From a virus: a stretch of 38,382 nucleotides of DNA. The stretch covers positions 1 through 38,382 of IMG/VR virus record IMGVR_UViG_3300010151_000039. One strand, written 5' to 3'. Positions 26,501 through 34,308 of the stretch are shown here, piece after piece. Every line of letters starts with the position of its first letter. Position 1 is the stretch's first letter. Made by a program: the position numbers and the translations under genes. Below the pieces are notes generated by a model. That model ran no database searches. It was not told the DNA's origin and saw only the letters and a list, made by a program, of their open reading frames with translations.

Positions 26501-27065
26501 TAACCAAATGGGGATATCAGTTTATACGAGTGACGAAACTGACCCGTATTACGGTACTACTACTCCGTGGTACACTAACTTTGGTGTCCCGGGTGAGGAC
26601 TCCGCTAATGCCATTACTCGGTTTTCTACCAGAATATCATTAATGCCTAGAGATACGGACCTAATAAAATGTATTCAGGGTGGGGTAAATGGGTCCCAAA
26701 ACACCCAAGTAATACCTTATTATGGGTGGAGGTCTAATGTAGGTTATGGTAATTGGGATAACGACTATGATTGGGGTAACGTAAGTGTAAAAGGAAACCA
26801 ACAAGGGATACTATACCAAGCCCCAGACAGTGAGGGTGATGATGGGACTTGGGCAACACCATATTATTATGATGGGGGGACATTACCTCCGTTAGGTTAT
26901 TTTATGAGTGTCCCCTTACCACCAGCTACTGACCCACCTCTATCACAAACAGGAACTTTCAGACTGGGAACTGGGTTGTATTTTTATTTTGGTCTCCGTC
27001 AAGGAGGGTCCGCTTACGAAAGGTTCATAAACGAATACTTACCACCAAAAGATGATGGAGAGTAA
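23586..27065 (+). CDS. Large baseplate-cluster protein with central membrane-type helices, 1159 aa
   Basis: No family is recognised with certainty. The N-terminal 170 residues look like a carboxypeptidase-regulatory/beta-sandwich domain: GIPNAKVSIFIPITDEDAED, then TNESGDYMLWGIPLGNQTIH. The centre is strongly hydrophobic: about 505-530 (VITLTLTALIIGIQLLMMV), about 540-600 (two or more helices, including ISAIFAVILSVGLIYIPVGI), and about 689-738 (ITALSAITAFCFIPFN and VALSLGLMAVLIAVIDSVY). A cysteine cluster, CEPCFCG, lies between these. The C-terminal 400 residues are polar, Gly/Asn/Tyr-rich and fibre-like. The gene is the first after gp6 and overlaps the next by 14 bases, so it is very likely a virion protein. 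The helices suggest insertion into a host membrane at DNA entry, but a hydrophobic oligomer core is also possible. Confidence 0.65.
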   Translation: MSKSYRIKAKPNEDKNIFVNLEQDFDQLEILSLKIVKSDAYSRTCADYGVVVGRAQANGGFGIPNAKVSIFIPITDEDAEDEVISQLYPFKKISDKNEEGYRYNLLPKISESCNHNATGNFFTPEEVINNPVILEVFEKYYKYTTKTNESGDYMLWGIPLGNQTIHASIDVSDIGCYSMRPYQFIRQGVSASKFESALEFKTSENLDTLPQISLQNKAIEVVPFWGDEKLCGVGITRVDFDLRDSGVEIVPSSTFIGSIITDDDSNYVSIDGVPTKGQGQLCNLTTGTGTIEAIRHTILKEDDGCTTKLEKFNLDNGGKVIDGNGAWVTQLPMNLDFLITNEYGQNIVSDDPKVGIPTKAKYRFRISFDGTGGEVRSGRYLVPNLREYSDPTQTDRSYNFSDKLEDYPEVTTPTDIYGSPANQCADYFYEFAPNRVYTVANFIDNYRKNVIHSEDNRTANSRWRFLGIKTINPPAESRCTDITKEFPVSDAFRGGTTRFSTMQITRLLQVITLTLTALIIGIQLLMMVQSFGNQALRGTTVMSLITTAGIASASVINAPVGAAIMSNFIADLISAIFAVILSVGLIYIPVGISMVQNFYVVRQLYNYPNCEPCFCGTAYKFNPYALISGLMNPSDRVQQETIGDDPGSVNNCNGERYMEGFKEHNAWFWKGKQNDHPKGCYVLQFRDGVMVAYITALSAITAFCFIPFNVGAIGTYVALSLGLMAVLIAVIDSVYKIYVSLNQWRILANIYTGLCEGVFNMKFSNNWINGTLYYPKFITKQLKINPTSGLPTPNSTTDYCDRVVKHMDDGTGSFFYYRSCPYELSEFIDYNHNVDVGVGPAAEHKGINFPTTITDLGPLDPCILELCEENIEDSDQCIFIQKLKPSSFQPTDELLGMIIERKISVISVNGDGYYSFNWAGINKFFGSDDAPSNNMNVNLGNRRWGSNGTSSNPGDRRNRAIDGGIAQTLATNNQMGISVYTSDETDPYYGTTTPWYTNFGVPGEDSANAITRFSTRISLMPRDTDLIKCIQGGVNGSQNTQVIPYYGWRSNVGYGNWDNDYDWGNVSVKGNQQGILYQAPDSEGDDGTWATPYYYDGGTLPPLGYFMSVPLPPATDPPLSQTGTFRLGTGLYFYFGLRQGGSAYERFINEYLPPKDDGE

Positions 27066-28773
27066 CTATAAACTTATACCACCAGATAAACAGTATAAGG
27101 GGGCTCCATTAGTGGACACCGTCCTAAATATTACTTTAGAAGATACTAATAGGCATTTAATAGAGGGCGATATTACAATCCCCTTAAATTTAGCTGAACG
27201 TTTTAATGATGAAAGACAAAATTTTTCATTATATAGGATATATGGTAAACTCCAACCCTATATTGAAAACGCTTACTCAGGAAGAGCAGACCAAACCATG
27301 TCTAATCTTATCTATAACATGTATTTGACCTCACCTTATTTAAGTCAAAATCCAAACTCAGTAAATTTTATAGGTTATCCAGATTTTTCGGAGTTTGATT
27401 TTGTAAGAAATGATGTGGATGAGTCGGTTAATGATGAAACTAATTGGAATTTATATATAACAATTCCTACGACATGTCATGAAGAACAAGAGATGAGTTA
27501 TATGTGGGAAGAAGGTGGTACTGTGATGGCTTTTATGGCATTTGAGGGCATACCCTACCATATTACTAATAAAACGGTTGGTGGTAAAAATTTATTAGAA
27601 TTCACATGTCCCGTCCCCCACGGTTTAACACAGGGGGAGTACGTGGTTTTAGATATAAAAGCACCACTTCCTTATAGTTTTTCGAACGGAATTAACACAT
27701 ATCCTGTATATAGTGTAGGCAACAATAATAGAAACTCTACTAAGTTTGTTTTCAACTTATATATACCCCAAGTGGATGTCGGATTCAACCCCATAAGTGA
27801 CGGCACTATGGGTGTCTTTAGAAGACAGATAGTTAAAGGGGATATTACCACCCTATCTAATTATTATGTATTAATTCATGAAATAATAACTAATGTAGAA
27901 GATTATCAGATAACCAAATGTGGATTCGCTGAAGGGATATTTAAAAAGGTAGAAAAGTTCCAATCCAGTACCGAAACCCCAAACGCTGAAGATAGGGTAG
28001 CGGTTAAACAAGCTTACCCAACATACCTTTATACTTTTACAAAAGATATAAATGTTAAAAGATATTTAGATAATTTAAAAAGACCTATCACTACCCTCTA
28101 TGTGAGTATATTTTTAAGAAACAACTTAGGGTATTTTGATTACCCACCTAAGTATGGTTGGGAATGGAATTTTCCCTACAGTTTTGAAGATACGACAGTG
28201 GTAGGTAACACAGTAAAAGGGGCACCTGGTGACCCCCAAGTAGTCAGTGGGGTAATTTATAATGAACAGTTCCCCATTGTCCCCGGAAGTTTAAAGTCTG
28301 GAAAACCATTAGTTCCGGGAGATAAGTTAAGAGGAGCATTTACTGAATATAATACTTCGGAACTACAGGAAAGAACTATTTCTAAAATAAAACATAAATT
28401 TACTTTTAATCCTTACATTTTTGATGGGAGTAAAGGATACGTTTATACTCCCCACTACCCTGTACCGATAAGAGTTTATTCGGACTATATTGAATCTGGA
28501 GACCCGAAGAAGGTTGCGAATATCCCAGACTATTCCACCTACTCTGAACTGGAAAAAACTTGGAAATGGAGGGACATCTACGAAATCGGGTTCGTTGAGG
28601 GTGGTAACGGTGTGGATTATCCTTTTTTAAATGCTGCACATTACCCTAAAAGGGACATAGATTTTTTTACTTCTCGTACCGTTAGGAGTACAGCGTTTAA
28701 CTCTAATTCCACAATATCTTTAAGTGGTGCAAATAATACTTTAGAAAATTTTGTAATAGATGGCTGTGAATAA
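27052..28773 (+). CDS. Putative virion structural protein, 573 aa
   Basis: The family is not recognised. The protein is beta-rich, with many Tyr, Asn, Pro and Gly and no membrane segment or signal peptide. One part, residues about 180-240 (LLEFTCPVPHGLTQGEYVVL), looks like a beta-domain seen in ubiquitin-activating-independent phage baseplate or fibre proteins, but I cannot name it. It overlaps the preceding gene by 14 bases (ATG at 27052; the next codon is also ATG) and the next gene by 14 bases, so the three are translationally coupled. By position it belongs to the outer baseplate or fibre network. Confidence 0.65.
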   Translation: MMESNYKLIPPDKQYKGAPLVDTVLNITLEDTNRHLIEGDITIPLNLAERFNDERQNFSLYRIYGKLQPYIENAYSGRADQTMSNLIYNMYLTSPYLSQNPNSVNFIGYPDFSEFDFVRNDVDESVNDETNWNLYITIPTTCHEEQEMSYMWEEGGTVMAFMAFEGIPYHITNKTVGGKNLLEFTCPVPHGLTQGEYVVLDIKAPLPYSFSNGINTYPVYSVGNNNRNSTKFVFNLYIPQVDVGFNPISDGTMGVFRRQIVKGDITTLSNYYVLIHEIITNVEDYQITKCGFAEGIFKKVEKFQSSTETPNAEDRVAVKQAYPTYLYTFTKDINVKRYLDNLKRPITTLYVSIFLRNNLGYFDYPPKYGWEWNFPYSFEDTTVVGNTVKGAPGDPQVVSGVIYNEQFPIVPGSLKSGKPLVPGDKLRGAFTEYNTSELQERTISKIKHKFTFNPYIFDGSKGYVYTPHYPVPIRVYSDYIESGDPKKVANIPDYSTYSELEKTWKWRDIYEIGFVEGGNGVDYPFLNAAHYPKRDIDFFTSRTVRSTAFNSNSTISLSGANNTLENFVIDGCE

Positions 28774-29773
28774 ATTAAAATTGAGAGTTAATCAGATTAA
28801 AGATGGGGTTTACGACCGTCAAATACTTTTTCCTTTGGGTCAAAGTTATGATGAAGTAGGTAGGGAAGACTTAATTGGTGTTTATGAGGATGAAACCATC
28901 GACAAACTTGTGGGAATTAAAAGGGATTATGAGGTCACCAGATATACCCACGCGCCTTTAGAGAATGGGGACCCAAGTCCTAACCTATTCTATAATTTTA
29001 TGTTTGGGAGTCTAGATTCTATTCTCAACACCTTTACAACTAATTTCCCATCTACACCCACTCCAGTGACAATGTGGGGAAATATCCCACCGTGCCCACC
29101 TGGGATAGAAGACTTTTGGACACAATATAGTGACAATCCCATATATTTACCCGCAACCCCAACAACCCCCAACACATGGTACGGATACGATTTTCAGACA
29201 TTTACACCTGAGGAGACATATAAGAGTAATAAAAATTTCACCAAAAGCTTCTTTAAATTAGACTTATACAATAGTATGGATAGGAAAAAACAAAAATTAT
29301 TCATCAGTATAATAATAAACCCTATGAACGGAAATAAAATGTTACGGCCCACCTTAAGTGTGCAATGTCCAGTGGATGAACTAGATGGTAGGTGGAACTG
29401 TAGACCCGAAGGTGAACAATTCTGCCCTACACCTGAATTTGAGTTAGACCCAGTTAATAATAACGAAGGTTACTTTATTTATTGGTTAAAGGAAAAAAAA
29501 TTAATAGACCTTAACGTGTTTTATATGAGTTGTAAATTTTACAATGCAAAAACAGGAGAGGTCACACAACTCATTAATGAGAACCAAATGACTATTGATA
29601 GTGACACTTCTCAACCCTACAGCATTTCCAAGGAAACCTATTATTATTATAGGGTAGTTTTAAATCAAGATAGGTTTCAATATACCATCTACAAGACTAG
29701 TGATGGTACTAGAGTAGGCGAAAACAGTGGTAACCCCATAAACTTTTATCAATATTTCAATGCACCATACTAG
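28760..29773 (+). CDS. Putative virion structural protein, 337 aa
   Basis: The family is not recognised. The N-terminus (VNKLKLRVNQIKDGVYDRQI) is followed by a mostly beta-type sequence with a Pro/Thr-rich middle (about 90-135) and a tail that ends in NPINFYQYFNAPY. Four or five cysteines are scattered, two as CPVDELDGRWNC around 205-216. There is no membrane segment. It overlaps the preceding and, with the upstream start option, the following gene by 14 bases each. Context in a run of tail genes gives a structural role; the exact part is unknown. Confidence 0.65.
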   Translation: MAVNKLKLRVNQIKDGVYDRQILFPLGQSYDEVGREDLIGVYEDETIDKLVGIKRDYEVTRYTHAPLENGDPSPNLFYNFMFGSLDSILNTFTTNFPSTPTPVTMWGNIPPCPPGIEDFWTQYSDNPIYLPATPTTPNTWYGYDFQTFTPEETYKSNKNFTKSFFKLDLYNSMDRKKQKLFISIIINPMNGNKMLRPTLSVQCPVDELDGRWNCRPEGEQFCPTPEFELDPVNNNEGYFIYWLKEKKLIDLNVFYMSCKFYNAKTGEVTQLINENQMTIDSDTSQPYSISKETYYYYRVVLNQDRFQYTIYKTSDGTRVGENSGNPINFYQYFNAPY

Positions 29774-29774
29774 T

Positions 29775-31388
29775 ATGGAAGAATATAAATTTAAAATAAA
29801 AAGAAAATTTTATCCTGGTGAAACGGAATCAATTCCCCCTAACCTACCACCAGGGTATGTTAATGAAACGTCTTTTGGTGTGCCACAAGGACAGAATTGT
29901 TTAAATTGTTATTTTTACAATAGTGGCATGTGTGATTATTGGAATGGTGAAGTTAGGGATAATTACTGGTGTGGCACGTGGACGGACCCACAAACACTCC
30001 AACAGGACTTGCCCGACCCCCCACCATGTATAACAGGGGTTACGGTACCCATAATTATTACAGAAGACTTTAATGATATTGGAGTTTATACACCTTGGGA
30101 CGGTTTAGTCTTACAAAGAGATGTTATAAATAATTTTATATATGTTGGGAATGGTTTATCTATGACGGTAACGAATACATCAGATGTAGATTTTAAAAGA
30201 TTTTTAACCTTTTCTGATTATACAATATTGTGGGGAGACGGCCAGTCAGGTAATCTAACACTACAACAAACCTCACTGACCCACACTTATCTGACACCTG
30301 GAGAGTATAAACTAACTTTAGAGCAGATTAACCCATGGGGTACGACTAGAATTAGTAAAATTATACAACTCCCATATAATGGAAGTGTGGTTATTCCTAA
30401 TCCGTACGGCACGGTAGAAATACAACCACCAAATTTTGGTGACCCAATAGGGTGTGATACAGTACTGCAGAATTATATCTTTAGTGGGGATAGTAACCCT
30501 GACGTTTATGACTTTTTTAGTTTTAACTATGTAACCGTTCCTTTTGAAGTGACTGGACACACCACTACCAGCAACTTAAATCTTTTCATACAATATGGTT
30601 CTGGAGGGCTACCACCGACTGGAACAATGATTGACCTAACATCAGAATTGGAGGGGGAGATATTGGAAAATACCCCACAATATACGGCATATACGATTAA
30701 TGATATTAAATATACTGATTTTAGTGGGGGTACGACATTATTTACTGCGTTAAGTACTGGGTTAAATTCGGAAAATTTAGAGTGGGAATGTTGTGATGAG
30801 ACATTAAGTGACCCATGCCCGTGTGAAGAAAAAGGTGATACCATACCTAAAGGGGATTATGATGGTAACATAACTTATATGCAGGGCACCACAGTACAAC
30901 ATGATGGGTGTTGTTGGTACTGTCACCCAAAGTCACCTAGTGTTACTGAATGTTCGGGAGCCCCACGATTCGACGATAACGTATGGCAACCATGTTTACC
31001 GTGTACTAACGAGAGTTCCGTAAACCCTAGAAGTTCTAATATGGTAATAGAAACAACAGAATATTCCCCTTCCTTTACTTATAATAGGGGGGATATGGTG
31101 TCCTTTTACGGAGCCTTATATACCTTTGAGGGAACAAGAATACTATCGGATAGTGGGGCCACTGAGATTAGTACCGTCTCGGGATGGATTGAATTGACGT
31201 ATGACTCCACCTATTTAAATAGTGATAATATACCTGTGACGGAGATTAGTCCCTATCAGGACCAAAATGAAAGAGTTTGGATTGGTGGGTATACCACCAA
31301 TCCAGAATTTAGTGTAGAGGACTGGGAAACCAAATCCCAACAACCTGTGACACATTATAGTATTTGGGAAAATATTAAAAATAAATGA
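29775..31388 (+). CDS. Tail protein with HiPIP-like tetracysteine motif, PKD domain and chitin-binding-like segment, 537 aa
   Basis: I see three parts. First, C42-x2-C45-x7-C53-x12-C66 within CLNCYFYNSGMC and EVRDNYWCGTW, a pattern like high-potential iron-sulfur proteins (C-x2-C ... WCxxW). Second, a PKD-type domain at about 148-200 with YTILWGDGQSG, THTYLTPGEYKLTL and a final ISKIIQL strand, a fold common in Bacteroidota surface proteins. Third, beta segments such as FTYNRGDMVSFYGALYTFEG that recall chitin-binding (CBM5/12) repeats. Together this suggests a host-contact or fibre protein. ATG 29775 is chosen because it follows the preceding stop closely; an in-frame ATG at 29760 would add five residues and give a 14-base overlap. 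Iron binding is inferred from the motif only. Confidence 0.7.
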   Translation: MEEYKFKIKRKFYPGETESIPPNLPPGYVNETSFGVPQGQNCLNCYFYNSGMCDYWNGEVRDNYWCGTWTDPQTLQQDLPDPPPCITGVTVPIIITEDFNDIGVYTPWDGLVLQRDVINNFIYVGNGLSMTVTNTSDVDFKRFLTFSDYTILWGDGQSGNLTLQQTSLTHTYLTPGEYKLTLEQINPWGTTRISKIIQLPYNGSVVIPNPYGTVEIQPPNFGDPIGCDTVLQNYIFSGDSNPDVYDFFSFNYVTVPFEVTGHTTTSNLNLFIQYGSGGLPPTGTMIDLTSELEGEILENTPQYTAYTINDIKYTDFSGGTTLFTALSTGLNSENLEWECCDETLSDPCPCEEKGDTIPKGDYDGNITYMQGTTVQHDGCCWYCHPKSPSVTECSGAPRFDDNVWQPCLPCTNESSVNPRSSNMVIETTEYSPSFTYNRGDMVSFYGALYTFEGTRILSDSGATEISTVSGWIELTYDSTYLNSDNIPVTEISPYQDQNERVWIGGYTTNPEFSVEDWETKSQQPVTHYSIWENIKNK

Positions 31389-31390
31389 TA

Positions 31391-31398
31391 GATAAATA
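31391..31398 (+). promoter_or_regulatory. Candidate late promoter element (GATAAATA)
   Basis: GATAAATA fits NATAAATA and ends 6 bases before the ATG at 31405, the same spacing as at 21183-21190. A T4-like start site would fall one base before the ATG. It lies within a 16-base gap after the PKD/HiPIP-like gene. Confidence 0.35.
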
Positions 31399-31404
31399 CA
31401 TAAA

Positions 31405-34296
31405 ATGTCCGAACCAATATTAGACTACGCCAATGCCGACTCAGAGGTCAGGCTTACCATGATGGGTGGGCCCAACCCATGCGGTGCGTATTACCCTACG
31501 TCCGGACCACTGTGGACCGACAATATTGTAGAAGAAAAATGTTGGTCAAAAAACCCTGACCGTAATTATGGTAGTAATACACCACAACAGGGTTCAGGGT
31601 TTTGTTGTGACATGTTCAATCGAGTAAATCCCGATACGACCGGAGACGCTTGGGAACTGGGACCTACTTACAGCCGATTCGATACGGTTGTTGGAACAGG
31701 ATACTCGTGCCCTGGTTGTGGTCAACATTATTACAATAACACTCCATACGCAGGGTTCGAATACCCCGCGACTGCATCAAGTTTACAAAACCCATATTGG
31801 ACCGATACGACGCCCTGTGAAGTGGACAGATGTGGATTGCCACCTGCAATCTGGAGACCTACAGAATATGTGACGCAATGGTCTGCATGTGTGTACCACA
31901 TCGATGCTGGTTGTACAATGAATCACTCGTTTGGTTTGATTATGGGTGGGAATAATCCTACAGTAAACATAGCACACCCTGGGTCCCCCAATGGAAGGTG
32001 TAGTAGTAATTGCATGCAATTAGGTATAGGATATTGGGAAAACGTGGCTGCTGGAGAATATATGAACCCCCACCAACCTGGACACTTCGATGATACGATT
32101 ATTTACGATGGTGAAATGGGGACTCCAGACGCTAACGGTAATTCTGGACCTACGGGGCCGAAGTTAATTTGGGCTGGGTTTTGCCCAACTCAAATGGAGG
32201 AGGACAATATTGACTTGGAGACTCTCGTTAATTATAATATCAGTAGTTGTCCCAATGGTGGCCCAAACCAAGACCGACAAGAGTTCGATTTAGAACCTGG
32301 GGGTGGTGACCAGTCCGTACCAGGGTTAGGTGATACTACATCTATTGAGTGGGACCCTGATTTGGGAAATATCCCACAATCAGTAGATTACCCATTTCAA
32401 CAACTGACTGCGGGGGGTACAACGTATAGAGGATATTTACCTGACCTTGGTGTTGTAAGTCCCGATAACGCATGGGGGTTACTTTCCCCTGCGTTGGGAG
32501 GGACTGAATCACAACCAGATAGTTATTTGTGGGCCCGTAAAAGTGTTTGGAGGGTGTCAGCCGCTAACGACCAACCATTTCCGACTTCTGACGAAGATGC
32601 TTTCCAAGTTTGTGAGTACACTAGTTTTGGTTGCACAGACCCTTCTTTTGGTAGTTATAATGAGGACGCGAGATTAGATTGTAATGGCACACCGACAACG
32701 AATACGTTCTTAACTTCATATTCTCTTATAGCTACGTGTGAGAATATAAATGGTGACCCAGGTATTTGTTGGGGCCCTGACGGATTCGCCTGTGGGAATT
32801 GCATAGACCCAAATACGAACACCTACTATACAGCCCCTACTGACGTTGGTGGAGGTTCTGTAGGGATGGGTGAGTATTATGACGGAGCTGAGATTATGTC
32901 AGAATCGAGTCCAAATATTCCATTGGAACCTGGAGGGTGTACACAAGAGATGTTAAACGCATGTGGAGCAACTGGAACACTGACTCCGACTGCTTGGAAT
33001 TTAATGCAGGTCACCAGACCATCATCTTGGTTATATGGTGGTGGCGCAGCCTCAATCCCTGACCCAACCGTAACAGGAGTTAATGGAGAAGCACGCTTTT
33101 GGGATAAAGACGGTAGAAACGTTTTGGAAGACCCAGACCTTATAGGAAAGAGACCATTATGCCAATGTAGTAATTCGGGATGCCTGTACCCCGACGCGGA
33201 CAATTATTCACCTATCAATACCACTGATTGTAGTGATATGCCAGCCCCCACCGACCCTTCTATTTTACCGTACTGGGAACAACATGGTGATATATCTTGT
33301 TGTAGATTACAAGTGTATGGGTGTTCAGACGATACTTCAGATAACTATTTTTGTTCTATAGATTTAGATGGTGACGACATTCCCGATAATGCTCAATTTT
33401 GTATGACCTCGGATACTGGTATACCGTGTTGGGATGAAGCTACTGGTTACAACCAAGACTGTGATGATAATGCCGTCCTGATGGATTTGACAATACCTAA
33501 CACCAATACCTCCACTGGGTTATTCACGGTAACCATCCAAAACGACGGAACATGTGATATGTCTTTAATACCTGGTTGTATGGATGATGGTGGTTTAGGT
33601 TTGGCCGGTACTCCTTGGATGGCACCAGTATTTCCAGGATACGCGGCAATGAATTTTGACCCCGACGCAACAATACACGCGGCATCTATGTGTGAATTTA
33701 TGTTTGGTTGTCCCGACCCCTTAGCACAAAATGTTATAGACGGATTCCCAGTTTGTCCAATTAATGTGAATATGACGGGGACCATTGATGAAGTAGTGGA
33801 TTATATTTATGGAGGATATGGCCTCACCATCGACGCCGCGTTCGTAGAAGATAATTTATTTCCGAATATTGAATGTTGTGATTATGAACTTGCTGGAGAA
33901 GGTCCTGGTTGTACTGACCCTAACGCTTTAAATTATAATCCATTAGCAGGTACAGATGACGGGAGTTGTCTATATAATATAGAAGGTTGTACAGACCCAG
34001 AAGCATTAAATTTTAACCCACTTGCTACTTTAGACGACTCTTCATGTTTATACCCTGGAGACTACCCTGTAGAAGGAAGTAACTTCTTAGATGGCAGTGA
34101 AATGGAAATATGTAGAGAACCATTAACAAAAGAAGAGGTGTTAATGAACGTTTGCCAACCAACAGAAATACAATCAGAAGTATTTATTGAAAGAGGTAAA
34201 CAATCTGTGTTTGAACCCAACCAAAGATTAGACGAAGTAAAGACGATAGGAGGTTTAAAAATATACGGATATGGGTTTTATAATATAAAAGAATAA
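31405..34296 (+). CDS. Cysteine-rich repeat tail/adhesin protein with GCTDP repeats, 963 aa
   Basis: The protein is extremely rich in Cys, Gly, Pro, Asp and Asn and looks like an extracellular disulphide-stabilised fibre or adhesin. Near the C-terminus are two near-perfect repeats of the type GCTDPxALNxNPLA...DDxSCLY at residues 835-857 and 861-883. Degenerate copies appear earlier: GCTDPSFGSYNEDA at about 409, GCLYPDADNYSP at about 592, GCSDDTSDNYFC at about 634 with an adjacent DLDGDDIPDN that looks calcium-binding, and GCMDDGG and GCPDPLAQN at about 724 and 768. Such repeats are common in secreted proteins of marine Bacteroidota. The last 75 residues lack cysteine repeats and may dock to the virion. 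The gene lies between baseplate-type genes, so receptor binding is likely but unproven. Confidence 0.75.
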   Translation: MSEPILDYANADSEVRLTMMGGPNPCGAYYPTSGPLWTDNIVEEKCWSKNPDRNYGSNTPQQGSGFCCDMFNRVNPDTTGDAWELGPTYSRFDTVVGTGYSCPGCGQHYYNNTPYAGFEYPATASSLQNPYWTDTTPCEVDRCGLPPAIWRPTEYVTQWSACVYHIDAGCTMNHSFGLIMGGNNPTVNIAHPGSPNGRCSSNCMQLGIGYWENVAAGEYMNPHQPGHFDDTIIYDGEMGTPDANGNSGPTGPKLIWAGFCPTQMEEDNIDLETLVNYNISSCPNGGPNQDRQEFDLEPGGGDQSVPGLGDTTSIEWDPDLGNIPQSVDYPFQQLTAGGTTYRGYLPDLGVVSPDNAWGLLSPALGGTESQPDSYLWARKSVWRVSAANDQPFPTSDEDAFQVCEYTSFGCTDPSFGSYNEDARLDCNGTPTTNTFLTSYSLIATCENINGDPGICWGPDGFACGNCIDPNTNTYYTAPTDVGGGSVGMGEYYDGAEIMSESSPNIPLEPGGCTQEMLNACGATGTLTPTAWNLMQVTRPSSWLYGGGAASIPDPTVTGVNGEARFWDKDGRNVLEDPDLIGKRPLCQCSNSGCLYPDADNYSPINTTDCSDMPAPTDPSILPYWEQHGDISCCRLQVYGCSDDTSDNYFCSIDLDGDDIPDNAQFCMTSDTGIPCWDEATGYNQDCDDNAVLMDLTIPNTNTSTGLFTVTIQNDGTCDMSLIPGCMDDGGLGLAGTPWMAPVFPGYAAMNFDPDATIHAASMCEFMFGCPDPLAQNVIDGFPVCPINVNMTGTIDEVVDYIYGGYGLTIDAAFVEDNLFPNIECCDYELAGEGPGCTDPNALNYNPLAGTDDGSCLYNIEGCTDPEALNFNPLATLDDSSCLYPGDYPVEGSNFLDGSEMEICREPLTKEEVLMNVCQPTEIQSEVFIERGKQSVFEPNQRLDEVKTIGGLKIYGYGFYNIKE
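33907..34053 (+). repeat. Two tandem 23-codon GCTDP repeats
   Basis: The units at 33907-33975 and 33985-34053 are separated by 9 bases. Both encode GCTDPxALNxNPLAxxDDxSCLY, and 18 of 23 residues agree. The DNA copies differ at many third positions, so the protein motif is conserved by selection or the duplication is old. Confidence 0.9.
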
Positions 34297-34299
34297 ATA
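34292..34299 (+). promoter_or_regulatory. Candidate late promoter element (AATAAATA)
   Basis: AATAAATA fits NATAAATA, overlaps the stop codon of the repeat protein and ends 9 bases before the ATG at 34309. A second AT element, TATAAAATA, follows at 34298-34306. Part of the set found before structural genes. Confidence 0.3.
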
Positions 34300-34308
34300 T
34301 AAAATAAG

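Noticed and set aside
23586-27065. Calling the 1159-residue protein a gp7 homologue because it follows gp6
   Set aside because: Size and position fit T4 gp7, but it has membrane-type helices and no gpI/gp7 pattern; the KSKGT segment of the last gene is a better gp7/gpI candidate.
31664-32019. Several short frames on both strands over the cysteine-rich gene
   Set aside because: They share no motif, start in poor contexts and overlap a well-supported gene with clear repeats.
33907-34053. Repeats considered as a CRISPR array or mobile-element ends
   Set aside because: The repeats are in frame, encode a conserved protein motif and differ at third positions; only two clear units exist.
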